DNA of 64,000 nt from Streptomyces sp. DG1A-41 (GTDB taxonomy: Bacteria; Actinomycetota; Actinomycetes; Streptomycetales; Streptomycetaceae), in the NCBI RefSeq assembly GCF_037055355.1, contig NZ_CP146350.1:5665001-5729000 (forward strand). The letters run 5' to 3'. The notes below the pieces were generated by a model. It saw only the letters and a list, made by a program, of their open reading frames with translations, was not told the DNA's origin and did no database searches. Positions 36,612-47,389 of the stretch are shown one piece after another; within the stretch, counting starts at the first letter, position 1; each line of letters opens with the position of its first letter. Made by a program: the position numbers and the translations under genes.

Positions 36612-38170
36612 CCGCCGAGAGCAACAAGCGGCCCCTTCGCCGGGCGCTCGTCAGCGTCTACGACAAGACCGGGCTGGAGGAGCTCGCCCGCGGCCTGCAC
36701 GAGGCCGGTGTGGAGCTCGTCTCCACCGGGTCCACGGCCGCCCGCATCTCCGCCGCCGGCGTCCCGGTCACCAAGGTCGAGGAGCTCACCGGCTTCCCCG
36801 AGTGCCTGGACGGCCGCGTCAAGACGCTGCACCCCAGGGTCCACGCCGGCATCCTCGCCGACCTGCGCCTGGAGGACCACCAGCGGCAGCTCGCCGAGCT
36901 GGGAGTCGATCCGTTCGACCTCGTCGTCGTCAACCTCTACCCGTTCCGCGAGACCGTCGCCTCCGGGGCCACCCCCGACGAGTGCGTCGAGCAGATCGAC
37001 ATCGGCGGCCCGTCGATGGTCCGGGCCGCCGCCAAGAACCACCCCTCGGTCGCGGTCGTCACCAGCCCTGCCCGCTACGCCGACGTCCTGTCCGCCGTGC
37101 AGAACGGCGGCTTCGACCTCGCCACCCGCAAGCGGCTCGCCGCCGAGGCCTTCCAGCACACGGCCGCGTACGACGTCGCCGTCGCCTCCTGGTTCGCCTC
37201 CTCCTACGCGCCCGTCGACGAGTCGCAGTTCCCCGACTTCCTCGGCGCCACCTGGGAGCGCGAGCACACCCTGCGCTACGGCGAGAACCCGCACCAGCCC
37301 GCCGCCCTGTACGTGTCCGGCAGCGGCGGCCTCGCCGAGGCCGAGCAGCTGCACGGCAAGGAGATGTCGTACAACAACTACACGGACACGGACGCCGCCC
37401 GCCGTGCCGCGTACGACCACGCCGAGCCCTGCGTCGCGATCATCAAGCACGCCAACCCCTGCGGTATCGCGGTCGGTTCGGACGTCGCCGAGGCGCACCG
37501 CAAGGCGCACGCCTGTGACCCGCTGTCGGCGTTCGGCGGCGTGATCGCGGTCAACCGCCCGGTCAGCAAGGAGATGGCCGAGCAGGTCGCGGAGATCTTC
37601 ACCGAGGTCATCGTCGCGCCGGACTACGAGGTCGGCGCCCTGGAGGCCCTCACCAAGAAGAAGAACATCCGCGTGCTGCGCTGCCCCGACGGGCCCTCCG
37701 CCCCGGTCGAGGTCAAGCCGATCGACGGCGGCGCGCTGCTCCAGGTGACCGACCGGCTCCAGGCCGACGGCGACGACCCGGCCAACTGGACGCTGGCGAC
37801 CGGCGAGGCGCTGGACGCCGACGAGCTCCAGCAGCTCGCCTTCGCCTGGAAGGCCTGCCGCGCGGTGAAGTCCAACGCGATCCTGCTCGCCAAGGACGGT
37901 GCCTCGGTCGGCGTCGGCATGGGGCAGGTCAACCGGGTCGACTCCTGCAAGCTGGCGGTCGAGCGGGCGGGGGCCGAGCGGGCCCGGGGGTCGTACGTCG
38001 CGTCGGACGCGTTCTTCCCGTTCCCCGACAACATCGACGTCCTGGGCGCCGCCGGCGTCAAGGCCATCGTGCAGCCCGGCGGTTCCGTCCGTGACGAGCT
38101 GGTGGTCGAGGCCGCGAAGAAGGCGGGCATCACGATGTACTTCACGGGGACGCGGCACTTCTTCCACTGA
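36608..38170 (+). CDS. purH: bifunctional AICAR transformylase / IMP cyclohydrolase
   Basis: Last two steps to IMP; 520 aa. N-terminal IMP cyclohydrolase domain ([51 protein letters not shown]). C-terminal AICAR formyltransferase domain ([25 protein letters not shown], the catalytic Lys-His of which is typical). The start is GTG at 36608 overlapping the purN stop, so translation is coupled. The enzyme consumes ZMP (AICAR), the precursor of the ligand of the ZTP riboswitch found upstream of glyA in this window. A strong hairpin terminator follows. Confidence 0.97.
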   Translation: MTAESNKRPLRRALVSVYDKTGLEELARGLHEAGVELVSTGSTAARISAAGVPVTKVEELTGFPECLDGRVKTLHPRVHAGILADLRLEDHQRQLAELGVDPFDLVVVNLYPFRETVASGATPDECVEQIDIGGPSMVRAAAKNHPSVAVVTSPARYADVLSAVQNGGFDLATRKRLAAEAFQHTAAYDVAVASWFASSYAPVDESQFPDFLGATWEREHTLRYGENPHQPAALYVSGSGGLAEAEQLHGKEMSYNNYTDTDAARRAAYDHAEPCVAIIKHANPCGIAVGSDVAEAHRKAHACDPLSAFGGVIAVNRPVSKEMAEQVAEIFTEVIVAPDYEVGALEALTKKKNIRVLRCPDGPSAPVEVKPIDGGALLQVTDRLQADGDDPANWTLATGEALDADELQQLAFAWKACRAVKSNAILLAKDGASVGVGMGQVNRVDSCKLAVERAGAERARGSYVASDAFFPFPDNIDVLGAAGVKAIVQPGGSVRDELVVEAAKKAGITMYFTGTRHFFH

Positions 38171-38185
38171 GCCGCATGTGCTGTC

Positions 38186-38223
38186 GGGCCCGCCGGTCGG
38201 TGACCGGCGGGCCCTCGCCCTTT
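38186..38223 (+). terminator. intrinsic terminator of purNH
   Basis: Perfect 13-bp stem GGGCCCGCCGGTC / GACCGGCGGGCCC with a 3-nt loop (38186-38214), followed by TCGCCCTTT. Confidence 0.88.
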
Positions 38224-38233
38224 CACGTCACAG

Positions 38234-38650
38234 TCATGTCGGACTGCGCGGCGCCGCGACGCTGTAGCCGCGCTTGCCGAGCATGCACTGCGCCTGGCCC
38301 TTGGCTCGGCTGCCGCACGCTCCGTCGACCCACCGGTGGGAGCGCACCTCGTAACTCCCGGCGAGGTTGCCGCCCTCGCCCTGCTTGGTGCAGCCGACGC
38401 GGTTCTTGCAGTCCTTGTCGAGGTAGGAGGCCACGCCGGTGAAGCGGCTGCCCGTGCCGTTGTTGAAGACAGACTTGACGTTCTTGTCGTCGGCCCAGCC
38501 GCACGAGATGTTGCCGTTCCACCAGTCCGGGTCGGCCCGGCTCCAGACGCACCGGTCTCCGCTGTAGTTCTCACCGGAGTGAGAAGGCGGCACCGGTGCA
38601 ACGGCCTCCGGCCCTCCCCCGAGCGGGCCGGAGGCCGCTGGTCGTGCCAC
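38234..38650 (-). CDS. Cys-rich I36-inhibitor-like protein, probably 5-prime truncated
   Basis: ORF of 138 aa from GTG 38650. The C-terminal ~90 residues have four to six Cys and repeated Trp/Asn/Gly patterns (SGDRCVWSRADPDWWNGN, VGCTKQGEGGNLAGSYE) resembling the peptidase-inhibitor I36 / beta-gamma-crystallin-like secreted family. Such proteins carry a signal peptide, but here the frame is open only ~50 nt further upstream and gives no signal sequence, only an Ala/Pro/Cys stretch before a stop. The kinase gene starts its coding 67 bp away. A truncated or decayed secreted-protein gene is the simplest reading; a cytoplasmic start cannot be excluded. Confidence 0.5.
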   Translation of the reverse strand: MARPAASGPLGGGPEAVAPVPPSHSGENYSGDRCVWSRADPDWWNGNISCGWADDKNVKSVFNNGTGSRFTGVASYLDKDCKNRVGCTKQGEGGNLAGSYEVRSHRWVDGACGSRAKGQAQCMLGKRGYSVAAPRSPT

Positions 38651-38716
38651 CCCGCAGGTGCACGGCTTCCACCGTGCCGGGGCCGGGACGACGAGGAAAC
38701 CTCAGACCTCTGAGGG

Positions 38717-40279
38717 TCACTTCTTGCCGGGCGGGGCGTACTCCTTGAGGTAGTGGGCAATGCGGGCGGCGTAGTCGCGGTACTTCGGGGGAACGCCGCC
38801 TGCGTCGTTCACCGTCTTGTACGACGTCCGGTACGCGGCGGCGACCAGCACCCGGCGGTCGCCGCTCAGCCCCGCCTCCAGGCGGGGTTCGGCGAAGCAC
38901 AGATAGCGGGCCATGGCCGGGATGGACTCGGAGGGCGTGAGCGGCGGCCTGGGGGTCTCCTTCGCGGGGACGCCGTCGGCGCGGATCCACCAGCGCAGGA
39001 TGCTCGGCGTCCAGCGGGCGATGCCGTACTCGCCCTCCTTGCCCGCGTCCGGTTCGGAGAGATCGGGGTCGAAGTCGCTCTCCACCTTCAGCATCGCGGC
39101 GATGAGCGCCGGGGTGATCTCCGGCTGGACGCAGTCGTGGGCCGAGTCGACGATGAGCCGTCGGTAGGCCACCGGGACGTGCTTGTCGGTGCGGAGTTCG
39201 GAGGCGCCGTAGGTGGCGGGTGTCACCTTGCGGGACTCGGCGGCCTTGCTCCCACCGTCGTCGCCGGGATCGGCCCAGGTGGCGACGCCGTAGCCGAGGG
39301 CGGCGACGGCGGCACCGGCCGCCAGGACCGCCGTACGGCGGAAGCGGCGGCGGGCCCGGCGCAGGCGGGGCAGGCGGAAGGAGCGGCGGCCGGTGCCGGT
39401 GGCCCCCCGGACGCGGCCGAGCAGGGCCTCGCCGGAGACGCGGTCCTGGTGGGTGCGGGTCAGGCAGGCGGAGATGATCTGCCGCCAGTCGTCGGGCAGT
39501 TCGGGCGACAGACGCAGCTCCTCGGAGCCGCGGACATAGGCGGCGGCCGCGTCGCGACGGGCCGTCGGGGTCGCGCCGGGCAGCGGGAAGGAGTCGGTCA
39601 GGACGAGGTGCGCGAGGACGCCGAAGGCCCACACGTCGGCGGACGGGCGGATCCTGCGGCCCCGTTCGCCGATCTCGGTCCACAGGAGCTCGGGCGGGGT
39701 GTAGTCGGGGGTGGAGAACGCCGGGGTGTAGGCGTGGGTGCCCTCCAGCTCGGCGGCCATGTTGAAGTCGGCGAGGCGGACCGAACCGTCGTCCATCAGC
39801 AGCACGTTGGCCGGCTTCAGGTCGCCGTGCACCCAGCCGGCGCCGTGCAGCTGGGCCAGGCCCTCGCAGATCTGCGCGAGCAGCGCGGGACCTGCCTCGG
39901 GCCGGGGCGTGGTGGTGAGCAGGGCGGACAGGGAGCCCTTGGCCCGCTCCAGGACGAGGACGGTGGCGCCGTCCAGCTCCGGGCGGTCCGGGTCGTCGAC
40001 CGTCAGCGTCTCGTACATCCGCACCAGCCGCGGCTGCTTCAGCCGCCGGTACAGCTCGACCTCCCGCTCGATCAGCTCGCGCAGATGCGTCAGCCGGCGG
40101 GGCGTGGCCGTGCCGGTGGGAAGGAACTTCAGGGCGGCCGTTCGCGGCAGTTCCGTGCTCTCCCCGGTGCGCCGGGCCGCGTACACACTGCCGAAGGCGC
40201 CGGTCGCGATGGGTTCGCGCACCTCCCAGACGCCGACCCGGTAGCCCTTCGGCACCGCGACGGCGTAGGGCTCGGTCAC
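38717..40279 (-). CDS. Ser/Thr protein kinase fused to SLT-like transglycosylase domain
   Basis: Fusion protein of 520 aa from GTG 40279. Kinase domain, residues ~15-290: Gly loop TGAFGSV, Lys51 (AALKF), catalytic loop HGDLKPANV (HRD is HGD, Asp153 kept), DFG is DFN (Asp171), and a TPPELL segment in place of APE. One transmembrane helix at ~316-336. The extracellular domain (~370-520) contains LIAAMLKVESDFDPD with the Glu400 expected as catalytic acid of family-1 lytic transglycosylases, and EYGIARWTP in place of GAxGLMQ. A kinase that senses or cuts peptidoglycan outside is implied; kinase activity is uncertain given DFN. Coupled by GTGA overlap to the upstream FHA gene. Confidence 0.85.
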   Translation of the reverse strand: MTEPYAVAVPKGYRVGVWEVREPIATGAFGSVYAARRTGESTELPRTAALKFLPTGTATPRRLTHLRELIEREVELYRRLKQPRLVRMYETLTVDDPDRPELDGATVLVLERAKGSLSALLTTTPRPEAGPALLAQICEGLAQLHGAGWVHGDLKPANVLLMDDGSVRLADFNMAAELEGTHAYTPAFSTPDYTPPELLWTEIGERGRRIRPSADVWAFGVLAHLVLTDSFPLPGATPTARRDAAAAYVRGSEELRLSPELPDDWRQIISACLTRTHQDRVSGEALLGRVRGATGTGRRSFRLPRLRRARRRFRRTAVLAAGAAVAALGYGVATWADPGDDGGSKAAESRKVTPATYGASELRTDKHVPVAYRRLIVDSAHDCVQPEITPALIAAMLKVESDFDPDLSEPDAGKEGEYGIARWTPSILRWWIRADGVPAKETPRPPLTPSESIPAMARYLCFAEPRLEAGLSGDRRVLVAAAYRTSYKTVNDAGGVPPKYRDYAARIAHYLKEYAPPGKK

Positions 40280-41022
40280 CGGGTCACCCGGCCCGACGGG
40301 GCGGCCAGAACGCTCAGGTCGTCCTCGCCGACCAGGTCGAAGCGGAGCGCCAGGGAGACCAGGGACTCCTTCTTGCCGTTGAGCCGCGGGCCGGTGTCCG
40401 CACTCTCCGGGCCCGGCTTGAGGCGCAGTTTCACGGCGAGGTAGTCGATGTTCCACTGCACCGACGTGCGGGACGCGGCCGGCCAGGTGGAGCGCAGGCG
40501 GTCGGCGACCTGGTCGACGGTGGGCAGCGGGGCGTGCGGGGCACCGCGCAGGCGCGGTTCGCACAGGGCGGCCAGGACCGCGAAGTAGCGCTTGGTGCGG
40601 TCGAGGGAGAAGGCCGGTGCGGTCGTCGCGCCGTCCAGGCCGCCCGCGCCGCTCAGGTAGTCGTGGCGCGGCGCCCACACCTGGAGCGCCAGCAGGTCGC
40701 CGGCGGCCGGCAGCACGATCCGTGAGAACTCGAAGGGGATCGGCGCGTCCAGCCGCCCGGGCGCGACCTTGACGTGCTCGCCCGCGCCCTCCGGGTTCTC
40801 CACCACGTAGGTCTGTTCGCGGCTGAGGTTGCTGAGGATCCAGAAGGCACCGTGCGCGGTGATCTCACCGGCCCGGCGGGAGACTCCGTCGTGGGTGATG
40901 CGGAGGTCGTTGTCGGGTGCGGACCGGCCGAACCTGAGGCGTTCGCCGGGCGCCAGTCTGATCTGGCTGAGGTTTCGCTCGTCCTCCGTGGTCGGCGGAG
41001 GTACCACGATGATGCTGTACAA
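40276..41022 (-). CDS. FHA domain protein, partner of kinase
   Basis: Phosphothreonine-reader protein of 248 aa. TTG at 41022 (MYSIIVVPPP) is preferred: GGGGAG lies upstream and a TAGTCT -10-like box at ~41058 would place the mRNA start just before it. FHA domain, residues ~25-90: LRFGRSAPDNDLRI then GVSRRAGEITAHGAFWILSNLS (the usual His after SR is Ala). The C-terminal region (~125-248) is a helical domain (RYFAVLAALCEPRLRGAP, QWNIDYLAVKLRLKP) typical of bacterial FHA-kinase pairs. The stop overlaps the kinase start by 4 bp. Likely binds the autophosphorylated kinase or its substrates. Confidence 0.83.
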   Translation of the reverse strand: MYSIIVVPPPTTEDERNLSQIRLAPGERLRFGRSAPDNDLRITHDGVSRRAGEITAHGAFWILSNLSREQTYVVENPEGAGEHVKVAPGRLDAPIPFEFSRIVLPAAGDLLALQVWAPRHDYLSGAGGLDGATTAPAFSLDRTKRYFAVLAALCEPRLRGAPHAPLPTVDQVADRLRSTWPAASRTSVQWNIDYLAVKLRLKPGPESADTGPRLNGKKESLVSLALRFDLVGEDDLSVLAAPSGRVTR

Positions 41023-41154
41023 GGTGCTCTCCCCGTGCCTGACGGCTACCACCGTCAGACTAGGGCGACGCACCAGGGCCGTGCCCCCCTCGTACGGGTG
41101 AGACACGGCCCTTGGATGTGATTGGCGTGAACTGGTCCGCTCGCCGGGGTGCGT

Positions 41155-41742
41155 TCAGTAACGGGGGCGGTTGAACCAGGCCTTGCCGTTCGCGTTGCCG
41201 ACGAACACCGCGACCAGGATGGCCAGGACGGTGTGCACCAGGCCCACGATGATGAACGGGTAGATGCCGAGGACGGCGGTGATGATGGCGAAGACCAGGA
41301 TGGTGACGCGGGCGCCGTTGCCGCCGTTCTTGAACTTCGTCGCCAGGACGGCCGCGAACACCAGCCAGGCCAGGCCGAACACCACGTAGCCCCAGATCAC
41401 GCCGGTCGACTGGCCGACCAGGTCCTGGAAGGCGGTGTTGTCCTTGAGGGACTCGTCGTCCTTCGCGGCGTTGAGGGCCACGGCGGCGAAGGCGAAGAAC
41501 GCCACGCCGAGGACCTGGAGACCGACGATGACCCACATCATCACCTTGGCCGCGTTCACCGAGCCCGGCATCGTCGTCGGTGCGGCGGGCCCGCCGTAGG
41601 GGGACACCGGAGGGGCCTGCGGGTAGCCGTAACCGGGGGCCTGCCCCTGCTGCTGCGGGTAGCCGTAGCCCGGCTGCTGCGGCTGCTGCTGCGGCTGTCC
41701 CTGGGGAGCGCCGTAGGGGTTGTTCGGGTCGCCGTAGCTCAT
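41155..41742 (-). CDS. CD20-like four-helix membrane protein with Gln/Pro/Tyr-rich head
   Basis: Protein of 195 aa from ATG 41742 ([18 protein letters not shown] upstream). The first ~60 residues are a Gln/Pro/Gly/Tyr repeat region ([16 protein letters not shown]). Four hydrophobic segments follow ([80 protein letters not shown]). The layout recalls actinobacterial DUF4064/Tyr-Pro-rich membrane proteins. No function assigned. Divergent from folD. Confidence 0.8.
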   Translation of the reverse strand: MSYGDPNNPYGAPQGQPQQQPQQPGYGYPQQQGQAPGYGYPQAPPVSPYGGPAAPTTMPGSVNAAKVMMWVIVGLQVLGVAFFAFAAVALNAAKDDESLKDNTAFQDLVGQSTGVIWGYVVFGLAWLVFAAVLATKFKNGGNGARVTILVFAIITAVLGIYPFIIVGLVHTVLAILVAVFVGNANGKAWFNRPRY

Positions 41743-42015
41743 GGGGGCTTTCCTCCGTTGGTCCGAGTGCGGGGACGACGCGTGGCATACGTACGGAGGA
41801 GAGTTCTTCAGTTTGCGGCCGTCCCCCCGTTGAGCTGCCCGCGGCACTTGTCAGGTCATCGTTCTTCACCACTGACGGGCTTGTCCAGCCGCATTCCCGA
41901 TGTGTTGTGCAAGTGCAACATCACTGATCATGGGCGGATACGGGGGAGGGGCCCCGCGGTGCCCGGATTGCGGCCGGATTGGAACCGCGGGCGGGTCATC
42001 CGCGAGGATGGGGGC
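41743..42015. promoter_or_regulatory. divergent region, membrane protein vs folD
   Basis: 273 bp. A dyad at 41899-41922 (GATGT...ACATC flanking TGCA-AG-TGCA) is AT-richer than its surroundings and is followed by ATCACTGATCA. It could be an operator for folD; not a site I can name. Confidence 0.4.
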
Positions 42016-42870
42016 ATGACCGCCCAGATTCTCGATGGCAAGGCCACCGCAGCCGCGATCAAGTCCGATCTGACCGCCCGCGTGGCGGCGCTGAAGGAGA
42101 AGGGCGTCACGCCCGGCCTCGGCACGATCCTGGTCGGGGACGACCCCGGCAGCCAGAAGTACGTCGCCGGCAAGCACCGTGACTGCGCGCAGGTCGGCAT
42201 CGCCTCCATCCAGCGCCAGCTGCCGGCCACGGCGACGCAGGAGGAGATCGAGGCGGTCGTCCGCGAGCTGAACGAGGACCCGGCCTGCACGGGTTACATC
42301 GTGCAACTGCCGCTGCCCAAGGGCATCGACGAGAACCGCATCCTCGAACTGATGGACCCGGACAAGGACGCGGACGGCCTGCACCCGATGAACCTCGGCC
42401 GTCTCGTCCTGAACGAGCCGGCCCCGCTGCCCTGCACCCCCAACGGCGTGCTGACCCTGCTGCGCCGCTACGGCGTGGAGATCAAGGGCGCGGAGGTCGT
42501 GGTGGTCGGCCGGGGTGTGACCATCGGCCGCCCGATGCCGCTGCTGCTGACCCGGCGCAGCGAGAACGCGACCGTGACCCAGTGCCACACCGGCACGCGT
42601 GACCTGTCGGCGCACCTCAAGCGCGCGGACATCATCGTCGCCGCGGCCGGTTCCGCCCATCTGATCCGCGCCGAGGACGTCAAGCCGGGCGCGGCCGTCC
42701 TCGACGTCGGCGTCTCCCGCAGCGCCGAGGGCAAGATCGTGGGCGACGTCCACCCCGACGTGGCCGAGGTCGCCGGCTGGATCTCCCCGAACCCCGGCGG
42801 AGTCGGCCCGATGACCCGCGCCCAGCTGCTCGTCAACGTGGTCGAGGCGGCGGAGCGCAGTGCCGGCTGA
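42016..42870 (+). CDS. folD: methylene-THF dehydrogenase / cyclohydrolase
   Basis: Bifunctional one-carbon enzyme (284 aa) interconverting 5,10-methylene-THF and 10-formyl-THF with NADP. ATG at 42016 ([13 protein letters not shown]). Seen: catalytic Lys in [12 protein letters not shown], the [14 protein letters not shown] block, [11 protein letters not shown], Rossmann loop [13 protein letters not shown] and C-terminal [15 protein letters not shown]. Supplies 10-formyl-THF for purN and purH, and accepts one-carbon units produced by glyA in this window. The last 11 bp overlap the next gene. Confidence 0.97.
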   Translation: MTAQILDGKATAAAIKSDLTARVAALKEKGVTPGLGTILVGDDPGSQKYVAGKHRDCAQVGIASIQRQLPATATQEEIEAVVRELNEDPACTGYIVQLPLPKGIDENRILELMDPDKDADGLHPMNLGRLVLNEPAPLPCTPNGVLTLLRRYGVEIKGAEVVVVGRGVTIGRPMPLLLTRRSENATVTQCHTGTRDLSAHLKRADIIVAAAGSAHLIRAEDVKPGAAVLDVGVSRSAEGKIVGDVHPDVAEVAGWISPNPGGVGPMTRAQLLVNVVEAAERSAG

Positions 42871-43615
42871 ACGGAAGGCGGGGAGCGCGGGCAGCGCGTC
42901 GGACGCCGGGAACGCGGAGAGTGCGCCGGCCGCGGGGAAGGGTGCGGGCGCGGAGGGCGCTGCGGTCGTCCGGGGCGTGCAGGACGCCCAGGGCGGCCCG
43001 GCCGTCCCGAACGCTGCCGGAGCGCCGAGCGGCCGGGGCACGCGGCATGGTGCGGGCGTGGAGGACGTCACGGCCGGTCGGAGTGCGCAGGCCGTGCGCA
43101 GTGAGCAGGACGCGCCGATTGCGCGCAGCGGTGATACCGACCCGGGGGTGGTGCGGGAGGAGGACGGCGATATCACCGTGCGGGACCCCGTCAGCGCGCC
43201 CGATGCCGAGGGGCGGCCGCGGCGGGTCACCCGGCGGTTTCCGTTGTTCACCAAGGACACGGCGCGGCCCGAGGGCGGTGGCCGGGCCGCGTCCGGGGAC
43301 GCGTTCGCGCCGGCGCGGCAGTGGCCCGTCCTCGCCGTGCTGGGGCTGGTCGGACTCGGCCTGCTGGTGACCGCGCTCGGGGAGTTCCGGCTCGGGACGC
43401 TGCTGATCGGCAGCGCCCTGCTGAGCGGTGGCGTGCTGCGCTGGCTGCTGCCGGACGTCGGCATGCTCGCCGTCCGCTCCCGGTTCACGGACATCGTCAC
43501 GTACGGCACCATGGGCCTGGCGATCGTCCTGCTGGCGATGATGGCGCAGCCGAATCCCTGGCTCCAGATCCCGTTCCTGAAGGACACACTGCACTTCACG
43601 GTCACCAGCGAGTGA
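42860..43615 (+). CDS. DUF3017 membrane protein
   Basis: Protein of 251 aa starting GTG 42860, overlapping folD by 11 bp. The N-terminal ~140 residues are Ala/Gly/Asp-rich and disordered. The DUF3017 part follows: three or four hydrophobic segments ([59 protein letters not shown]). DUF3017 proteins follow folD in many actinobacteria, but no role is known to me. The Ala-rich head is longer than in a minimal DUF3017 protein. Confidence 0.88.
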   Translation: MPAERKAGSAGSASDAGNAESAPAAGKGAGAEGAAVVRGVQDAQGGPAVPNAAGAPSGRGTRHGAGVEDVTAGRSAQAVRSEQDAPIARSGDTDPGVVREEDGDITVRDPVSAPDAEGRPRRVTRRFPLFTKDTARPEGGGRAASGDAFAPARQWPVLAVLGLVGLGLLVTALGEFRLGTLLIGSALLSGGVLRWLLPDVGMLAVRSRFTDIVTYGTMGLAIVLLAMMAQPNPWLQIPFLKDTLHFTVTSE

Positions 43616-43991
43616 CCGGACGGCGGTCCGTCCTCTCCCCCGAGGAAGGACGGGCCGCCGCCACGGCCAACCTTCCTGCACGGCGAAGAGCCTGTTCAAC
43701 GGCTGTCAGTGCGCTGTGGCACGGAAGTGACGGTTCCGGTACTGGTTCCGGCACTTCCTCCGGCAGATTCGGCACGAAGTGGTGCAACCACGGGGTTGGC
43801 ATGGACAATCGGGACGGTCCAGGGTGTATCGCGCGCGGCTCTTGCGCTCCTGTGCGCCTCCGCTCAGGGAACTGAGATCCTGAGTGGACGCATCCCTGTG
43901 GGTAGCCAGAACGGGGACTCGGCCGAGGTTGCCGACGCGGGGCGAACAGCGCGGGTAACAACAGCACGTACCGGGGGAAGAGGGGGAAGCA
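43616..43991. other. 376-bp region upstream of XRE/DUF2690 gene
   Basis: No gene supported. It starts with a terminator-like hairpin (43621-43660). A TGTCAGTG at 43704-43711 resembles the DNA-damage motif but lacks a -10 box. TTCCGGTACTGGTTCCGGCACTTCC near 43734-43758 has short repeats, and the XRE gene leader follows. Confidence 0.5.
43621..43660 (+). terminator. folD-DUF3017 operon terminator hairpin
   Basis: 14-bp stem CGGCGGTCCGTCCT / AGGACGGGCCGCCG with one wobble pair, loop of 12 nt, just past the DUF3017 stop. No U-run. Confidence 0.65.
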
Positions 43992-45245
43992 ATGCCTCGT
44001 TGGAGGGCCTTGCCGGATGAGCTCGATCCGCAGATCAGGGAGTTCACCAGCCAGCTGCGCAGGCTCGTGGACCGCAGTGGTCTGAGCATCGCGTCGGTGG
44101 CGGACCGCACGGGCTACAGCAAGACGTCGTGGGAGCGTTATCTGAACGGCCGGCTGCTCGCGCCCAAGGGCGCGATCGTGGCGCTGGCCGAGGTCACCGG
44201 GACCAATCCGGTGCATCTGACCACCATGTGGGAGCTCGCCGAGCGTGCCTGGAGCCGCTCGGAGATGCGGCACGACATGACGATGGAGGCCATCCGGATC
44301 TCCCAGGCGCGCGCCGCGCTCGGGGAGTTCGGCGGGCAGGACTTCGGGAGCTCCTCGGCCGGTTCCAAGGGGGATGGCACGTCGGCCTCCGACGGCAAGA
44401 CGGCCTCCGCGGGCGGCGGCCGGACGGCCCGCAGAAGCGGCAGCGCCACGGTCACGCCGGGGATCGCGGGCCCGGCGGGCGTCGCCCCGACCGTGCCGCC
44501 GCAGCCGACGGCCCCCGAGGTGCAGGATTCCACCGGCAGCGGTGCGACCGGGGTCAACTCGTGGGGAGTGGCGTCCGGGTACCAGGGCCGCGGCCGTACG
44601 GGCGGCACGGGAACCGGCTCCACGCCGGGTTCGGGCCCCGGAACCGCCCGCACACCGGGCGCCGGGGCGGGCGCGTACGGTGCGCCGCCGCAGGACGCGG
44701 TCCCGGCGGGCGCCGGTGGTGCCGGGGGCTCTGGCGGCTCTGCGGGTTCTGGCGGCAAGCGGCGGACCGCGACGTTCCTCGCGGGTGTCGTGGGCGTGCT
44801 CGTGGTGATCGCCGGCGCGTTCCACCTCACCGGTGGCGGTGGCGACGACGAGGCCAAGGGCGGCACCAAGTCGCCCTCGCCGACCGCCAGCACGAACCCG
44901 GAACTGCCGCCCGGCGTGAAGTGCAGCGGCGACAGCTGCACCGGCAAGGACGCGGAGAGCATGGGGTGCAGTGGTGACCTGGTGACCACGGCCCAGACCG
45001 CGACCGTCGGCACGACCGTCGTCGAGGTCCGCTACAGCGAGACCTGCAAGGCCGCCTGGGGCCGTATCACCCAGGCGGCCCAGGGCGACGAGGTCCAGAT
45101 CAGCGCGGGCAAGGCGAAGCAGTCCGGCAGCATCACCGTCGCCGGCGACACCATCGCGTACACCCCGATGGTCTCCGTGAAGAACGCCACCACCGCCAGG
45201 GCCTGCGCAGCCCTGGCATCCGGCCGGCAGGGCTGCACGGAGTAG
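43992..45245 (+). CDS. XRE HTH regulator with membrane anchor and DUF2690 domain
   Basis: Protein of 417 aa; ATG at 43992 with GGGGGAAG upstream. Residues ~25-75 are an XRE HTH (GLSIASVADRTGYSKTSWERYLNGR). A long Gly/Ser/Thr/Pro linker follows (~100-255), then one transmembrane helix (RTATFLAGVVGVLVVIAGAFHL). The exported C-terminal domain has four Cys (KCSGDSCTGKDAESMGC, SETCKAAWGRI), which is DUF2690. The topology puts the DNA-binding part inside and the Cys domain outside, so it could relay envelope state to transcription. This is inference. Nothing follows in the same direction until mdh. Confidence 0.88.
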   Translation: MPRWRALPDELDPQIREFTSQLRRLVDRSGLSIASVADRTGYSKTSWERYLNGRLLAPKGAIVALAEVTGTNPVHLTTMWELAERAWSRSEMRHDMTMEAIRISQARAALGEFGGQDFGSSSAGSKGDGTSASDGKTASAGGGRTARRSGSATVTPGIAGPAGVAPTVPPQPTAPEVQDSTGSGATGVNSWGVASGYQGRGRTGGTGTGSTPGSGPGTARTPGAGAGAYGAPPQDAVPAGAGGAGGSGGSAGSGGKRRTATFLAGVVGVLVVIAGAFHLTGGGGDDEAKGGTKSPSPTASTNPELPPGVKCSGDSCTGKDAESMGCSGDLVTTAQTATVGTTVVEVRYSETCKAAWGRITQAAQGDEVQISAGKAKQSGSITVAGDTIAYTPMVSVKNATTARACAALASGRQGCTE

Positions 45246-45360
45246 GGGACCACTCGGCACGTGGCGGGGCGCGTGGTTTCCGGCCCGGTGAGGGGGCTGG
45301 GATCCGACGACGCCTGGCGTGCGGCGGGCCGGCTGACCCTTGGCAGGGCGCGCGGAGTCC

Positions 45361-45900
45361 GGCCGGAGGCCCCGGGTCCGGCGGCGCCTGGCACACCGTG
45401 GAGCTCCTCGCACCGGCGGTGTCCGGCGTGCGGCGGGTTGTCTTGCCCCTGGTGGCTGCGCGTGGCCTCCGGCCGGGGGCTGGTATCGCGGGCCGTCTGG
45501 CTTCCTGGTGGGACGCGCGGTTTCCGGAGGGTGCCCGGCTTTCGGCTGGAGGTTCCGGGGCGGTCGTGACGATGGCCGTCTCCTTGCCCGCCCACCGGTG
45601 GACCGGCCGCACTCGGCGGCCCGGCCACTGCGGCCCGGCGGCGCTTGGCGCTCCGTGGGGCGCCTCGCATCGGCGGGTGCATTGCGTGCGGAGGGTTGTC
45701 TTGGCCCTGGCGGGGTGCCTGGTCTCCGGCCGGGGGACTGGGTTCCGGCGGGTGCCCGGCATGCGGTGGGCCGTCTGGTACCTGGCGGGGCCCGCGGCTT
45801 CCGGAGGGGGCATGGGCTCCGGCCGGAGGCCCCGGGCCGGCGGCGCCTGGCGCGCCGTGGGGCGTCGCGCGCCCGGAAACGCCGTCGCGTCTGGCCGCGA
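45361..45900. repeat. imperfect long direct repeats (~200-260 bp units)
   Basis: The block CGGCGGCGC(C/T)TGGC..CCGTGG begins at 45379, 45636 and 45838, and GTGCGG(C/A)GGGTTGTCTTG(C/G)CCCTGG at 45429 and 45686 (257 bp apart). GGCCGGAGGCCCCGGG occurs at 45361 and 45821. Blocks such as GGCCTCCGGCCGGGGGCTGG and GGGCCGTCTGG recur between them with indels. Read on the minus strand, QGQDNPPHA is encoded in units 1 and 2 with only third-position changes, but the frame shifts between units. Confidence 0.7.
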
Positions 45901-46160
45901 TGTCGGGTGTGGGCTGCCTCGGGGGGCAGGTGTTCTCGGCCGGAGGGCCGGTCGGGGAAGGAATTCCGGAGAGGGAGGAATGCCTCGCGGAATCGCGGGC
46001 ACGCGAACCGTACCCCCACGGGAGTCCGGCATGGTCGGTTCCCCCGGCGGCCGCCTTCGTCCTCCTCTCCCGGACGGGCGGCCGCCTTTTATGTACGGGT
46101 GCGGGCTGAGTTGTGGGGTGGGCCACACCGACCCGGCCGTCCGGGATCCCGGATGCGCGA

Positions 46161-47245
<1,085 letters not shown>

Positions 47246-47316
47246 GTCGTCCGAGTCATGCGAGTCGTCTGAGCCGTCCGGCTCATCCGACCGGAGTCTC
47301 TCCGCGTTCCTTCGCA

Positions 47317-47356
47317 GGCCCCGTACCGGTTCCGTCCGGTGCGGGGCCTGCGGGTT
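47317..47356 (+). terminator. mdh terminator
   Basis: 13-bp stem GGCCCCGTACCGG / CCGGTGCGGGGCC with one wobble (47317-47348), then TGCGGGTTTT. Confidence 0.82.
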
Positions 47357-47389
47357 TTCCAGAGGCTCGCCCAGAGGTCTGTCCGGCGC

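Noticed and set aside
43704..43725. TGTCAGTG upstream of the XRE/DUF2690 gene
   Set aside because: The expected -10 position reads CACGGA, not TAnnnT, and it lies ~290 bp from the gene; not counted as a damage promoter.
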